This document shows, one piece after another, positions 62,047 through 64,000 of a DNA stretch of 64,000 nucleotides (positions within the stretch are counted from its first letter, which is position 1; each line of letters opens with the position of its first letter). The translations under genes and the position numbers were made by a program. Origin of the DNA: CAYZHV01 sp046541355 (lineage in GTDB: Bacteria > Spirochaetota > Spirochaetia > DSM-27196 > Alkalispirochaetaceae); assembly GCA_046541355.1 (NCBI GenBank), contig JBKHDM010000002.1:4360-68359 (forward strand), read 5' to 3'. The notes beneath the pieces were generated by a model. It was not told where the DNA came from. It saw only the letters and a list, made by a program, of their open reading frames with translations, and made no database searches.

Positions 62047-62076
62047 AAAAAAGTTCCAACTAAAGTGGATCATGGG

Positions 62077-62091
62077 ATCATTAGTAATGAT
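62077..62091. promoter_or_regulatory. palindrome ATCATTA-G-TAATGAT, operator candidate
   Basis: A perfect 7-base inverted repeat around one G, between the importer promoter and the ankyrin-repeat gene. It could serve either gene. No regulator gene is adjacent. Confidence 0.45.
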
Positions 62092-62146
62092 TCGTACACC
62101 CGAGAGTGCTGATATCAGTACTTTTACACTTCAGGAGAGGAGCCTT

Positions 62147-63106
62147 ATGGTCAGAAACAGCGCGGCGGTCCTTCTATTTTTGCTTCTAACGGTCGGTGCG
62201 GCGGCTCAGAAAGCGCCCTTCGACCTCTTCGCCTCGGGAAACCTGGGTGACGCCCGACGTGGACTGCGGGATCTCGACGGCATCGACAGCCGCGACCTGA
62301 GCGGGATGACTCCTCTCATGTGGGCGGCCAAAGAGAATGAGGCGGTAGATGTAATAAATTTCTTGATCAGCTCAGGGGCGTCGGTGGACGCCAGGGACAA
62401 TCGCGGAGAGACGGCTGTAATGAAGGCTGCGGGGTACAACGCGAACCCCGAGGTGCTTATCGCCCTCGTTGAGGCGGGGGCCGACCCGGACCAGAGTTAC
62501 GGCTACCTCGGCAGAACCCCCCTGATGATGGCGGCGGGCCTCAACGGGAACCCGGAGGTTGCCGATGCCCTCATCGACTTCGGCGCCTCCCTCACCGAGG
62601 ACGACAGCACCGTCCAGCACTGGACTCCCCTCTATTACGCTTCGAGCTGGAATGACAATCCCGAGGTTACACAGCTACTCATCGAGCGCGGAGCGCAGGC
62701 GGACCAGACAACCCTGCGGTTCAACCGGACACCTCTGATGGAGGCGGTTGTCAACAACGCGCCCCCCGCGGTCGTCGAGGTTCTCCTCCAGGCGGGTGCG
62801 GACCCCGAGGCGTCCGGTCCGATGGGCGTCACCCTCCTGATGGAGGCGGCGGCCTTCTCCAAGAACCCCGAGATCCTCCGGCTCCTTGTCGACTACGGCG
62901 CCGAGGTTAACCGGACCGATGACCGGGACGGGATGACGGCGCTCATGATCGCATGCCTGCGCAGGGGCGAGGAGCCGGTGATACGGACGTTTCTGGAACT
63001 CGGGGCCGACCCGAGGATCAGAGACAGAAGCGGCTACACCGCCGCCGACTACGCCGAGGGCAACAGCCGGCTGCGGAACAGCGAGGTCCTCGAGCTGTTG
63101 CGCTGA
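62147..63106 (+). CDS. exported ankyrin-repeat protein
   Basis: 319 residues from ATG 62147, with AGGAGAGGAG close ahead; the open frame runs back to 62006 but has no coding character. A signal peptide (A-A-V-L-L-F-L-L-L-T-V-G-A-A-A-Q) is followed by about seven ankyrin repeats of 33-38 residues, recognisable by T-P-L-M-x-A-A and L-I-x-x-G-A-x-x. Bacterial periplasmic ankyrin proteins often bind partner enzymes such as catalase or take part in effector/immunity pairs; here there is no such partner next to it. It is divergent from the sugar-binding protein gene and 49 bases upstream of the ABC exporter genes. Confidence 0.88.
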   Translation: MVRNSAAVLLFLLLTVGAAAQKAPFDLFASGNLGDARRGLRDLDGIDSRDLSGMTPLMWAAKENEAVDVINFLISSGASVDARDNRGETAVMKAAGYNANPEVLIALVEAGADPDQSYGYLGRTPLMMAAGLNGNPEVADALIDFGASLTEDDSTVQHWTPLYYASSWNDNPEVTQLLIERGAQADQTTLRFNRTPLMEAVVNNAPPAVVEVLLQAGADPEASGPMGVTLLMEAAAFSKNPEILRLLVDYGAEVNRTDDRDGMTALMIACLRRGEEPVIRTFLELGADPRIRDRSGYTAADYAEGNSRLRNSEVLELLR

Positions 63107-63155
63107 CAGATCAGTTTGCATCCGGCGAGGAGCGTGTTATTCTTGCCAACCAGTC

Positions 63156-63860
63156 ATGATCGAGTGCAGGGAACTTACCAAGAGCTACGGAAACTTTCTC
63201 GCCGTTGACGGCATCTCCTTCTCCCTGAAACGGGGTGAGGTGGTTGGTTTACTCGGGCCGAACGGAGCGGGAAAGAGCACAACCATCAAGATGGTGGCCG
63301 GATACCTCGAGCCTACCTCCGGGACCATTACCCTCGACGGGACTCCCTACGGACCCCACTCTCCGGAAATCCGAGGGCAGATCGGCTACCTTCCCGAGAG
63401 CGCCGCCCTCTACGATGAGATGCTCGTCTATGACTATCTCACCTTTGAGGCGCGACTGCGAGGGGTCAAAGGGAGAGAGAGCCTCGAGGAGGCGATCCGA
63501 CTGTGCGCCCTCGAGGAGGCGGTCCACAAGCCGATCCGCACGCTCTCGAAGGGGTACCGGCAGCGGGTAGGCCTCGCCCGGACCCTCCTGAGCGAGACCG
63601 GTCTGGTCATTCTCGACGAGCCGACAAGCGGCCTCGATCCGAACCAGACCGCCGATGTCCGCGCCCTGGTCAAAAACATCGGCCGGGAGCGGACGATCCT
63701 GTTTTCCACCCACATCCTCAGCGAGGTCGCGGCGGTGTGTGACCGGGTCATCATTCTCCACCGTGGAAAGATAGAGTATGACGGGCCGATCAAGGATGAG
63801 GACGTAGAACGGCTGTTCCGGCGGATAACCCAGGAGGGAAAACGTGCAGAGCAAGGCTAA
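63156..63860 (+). CDS. ABC transporter ATP-binding protein, GldA-like
   Basis: 234 residues. Walker A G-P-N-G-A-G-K-S-T, signature L-S-K-G-Y-R-Q-R-V-G-L-A, Walker B L-V-I-L-D-E-P-T-S-G-L-D-P. The signature with K-G-Y-R-Q-R is typical of the CcmA/GldA branch of ABC-2 exporters. The next gene begins inside its last codons and encodes a GldF-like permease, so the two should form one exporter. In gliding bacteroidetes GldA/F/G work together; in other bacteria the same set is of unknown role. Confidence 0.92.
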   Translation: MIECRELTKSYGNFLAVDGISFSLKRGEVVGLLGPNGAGKSTTIKMVAGYLEPTSGTITLDGTPYGPHSPEIRGQIGYLPESAALYDEMLVYDYLTFEARLRGVKGRESLEEAIRLCALEEAVHKPIRTLSKGYRQRVGLARTLLSETGLVILDEPTSGLDPNQTADVRALVKNIGRERTILFSTHILSEVAAVCDRVIILHRGKIEYDGPIKDEDVERLFRRITQEGKRAEQG

Positions 63861-64000
63861 GGTGATCAGCGCCGTAACGCAACGGGAGCTCGGCGCCTAC
63901 TTCAACACGCCCGTCGCCTATGTTGCGGGGAGCATCTTTCTTGTCGCCTCGGCTCTCGTGTTTTTCTCCCTCTTCTTTGTCTACGGCCGGGCTGAGCTGA
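63844..64000 (+). CDS. GldF-like ABC-2 permease, cut by the right edge
   Basis: Starts at GTG 63844, overlapping the ATPase gene by 17 bases, and runs off the window after 52 codons. The start reads V-Q-S-K-A-K-V-I-S-A, then R-E-L-G-A-Y-F-N-T-P-V-A-Y-V, the characteristic beginning of GldF-type permeases. The first transmembrane helix follows (F-L-V-A-S-A-L-V-F-F-S-L-F-F-V). Confidence 0.8.
   Translation, partial: MQSKAKVISAVTQRELGAYFNTPVAYVAGSIFLVASALVFFSLFFVYGRAEL

Noticed and set aside
1..64000. CRISPR arrays, insertion sequences, prophage genes, tRNA or rRNA genes
   Set aside because: No spaced direct repeats, transposase-like proteins, integrase or structural RNA patterns were seen in either strand; a tRNA missed by eye cannot be excluded without a covariance-model search.

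Overview
The window looks like chromosome of a GC-rich spirochaete (Spirochaetaceae-like). The main clues are two sugar-binding proteins whose leader ends in a small-residue run followed by G-Q-G-E, the mix of chemoreceptors, an outer-membrane Omp85 protein, a FecR protein and a lipoprotein, and AGGAGG-type ribosome sites. This is an inference from gene content; no rRNA or single decisive marker gene is present. I see no phage, insertion sequence, CRISPR array or tRNA.

Layout. 1-5.5 kb: a partial AAA ATPase running off the left edge, two chemoreceptors (the second lacks its N-terminus), a decayed membrane gene and a dodecin. 5.5-14.6 kb: a ribose-type ABC importer with an FGGY kinase (minus strand), divergent from a GntR regulator, a uridine-kinase-like protein and a divergent GH13-fold enzyme. 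14.6-23 kb: rhodanese, GAF membrane sensor, quinone-reductase-like MDR, SlyD, FtsH, an Omp85-family protein, a deoxynucleoside kinase and a J-domain protein. 23.1-27.4 kb: a tandem glycine riboswitch driving one long gene that fuses aminomethyltransferase (GcvT) to full-length glycine dehydrogenase (GcvP).

27.5-35.9 kb is the most unusual region. It holds a nine-gene, tightly overlapping minus-strand operon behind one good promoter: GTP cyclohydrolase II, a RibD-type reductase without deaminase domain, an MDR dehydrogenase, a pterin-synthase homologue with Glu at the catalytic Cys position, a GT4 glycosyltransferase, a methyltransferase, a CDP-alcohol phosphatidyltransferase, an LTA-synthase-like sulfatase-fold membrane enzyme and an MFS transporter. 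No standard pathway accounts for this set. I infer a GTP-derived pteridine or pyrimidine that is glycosylated, methylated, perhaps joined to a lipid or phospho-alcohol, and exported.

36-47.8 kb: mixed housekeeping genes, including a D-lyxose isomerase / PfkB kinase / mannitol-1-phosphate dehydrogenase run, a decayed ABC1 (UbiB-like) kinase remnant, a CDF metal exporter, a lipoprotein, a sirtuin and an MscS channel. 47.8-62 kb: a sugar or polyol catabolic region. It has a DhaK-DhaL kinase pair with an AllA-like protein, DUF1349 and an aldo/keto reductase; a LacI regulator; two divergent FGGY kinases, one coupled to an M29 peptidase; and an LsrB/RhaS-type ABC importer with two permeases. Promoters in this region share CTAAAG-type half-sites. 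62-64 kb: a secreted ankyrin-repeat protein and the start of a GldA/GldF-like ABC exporter cut by the right edge.
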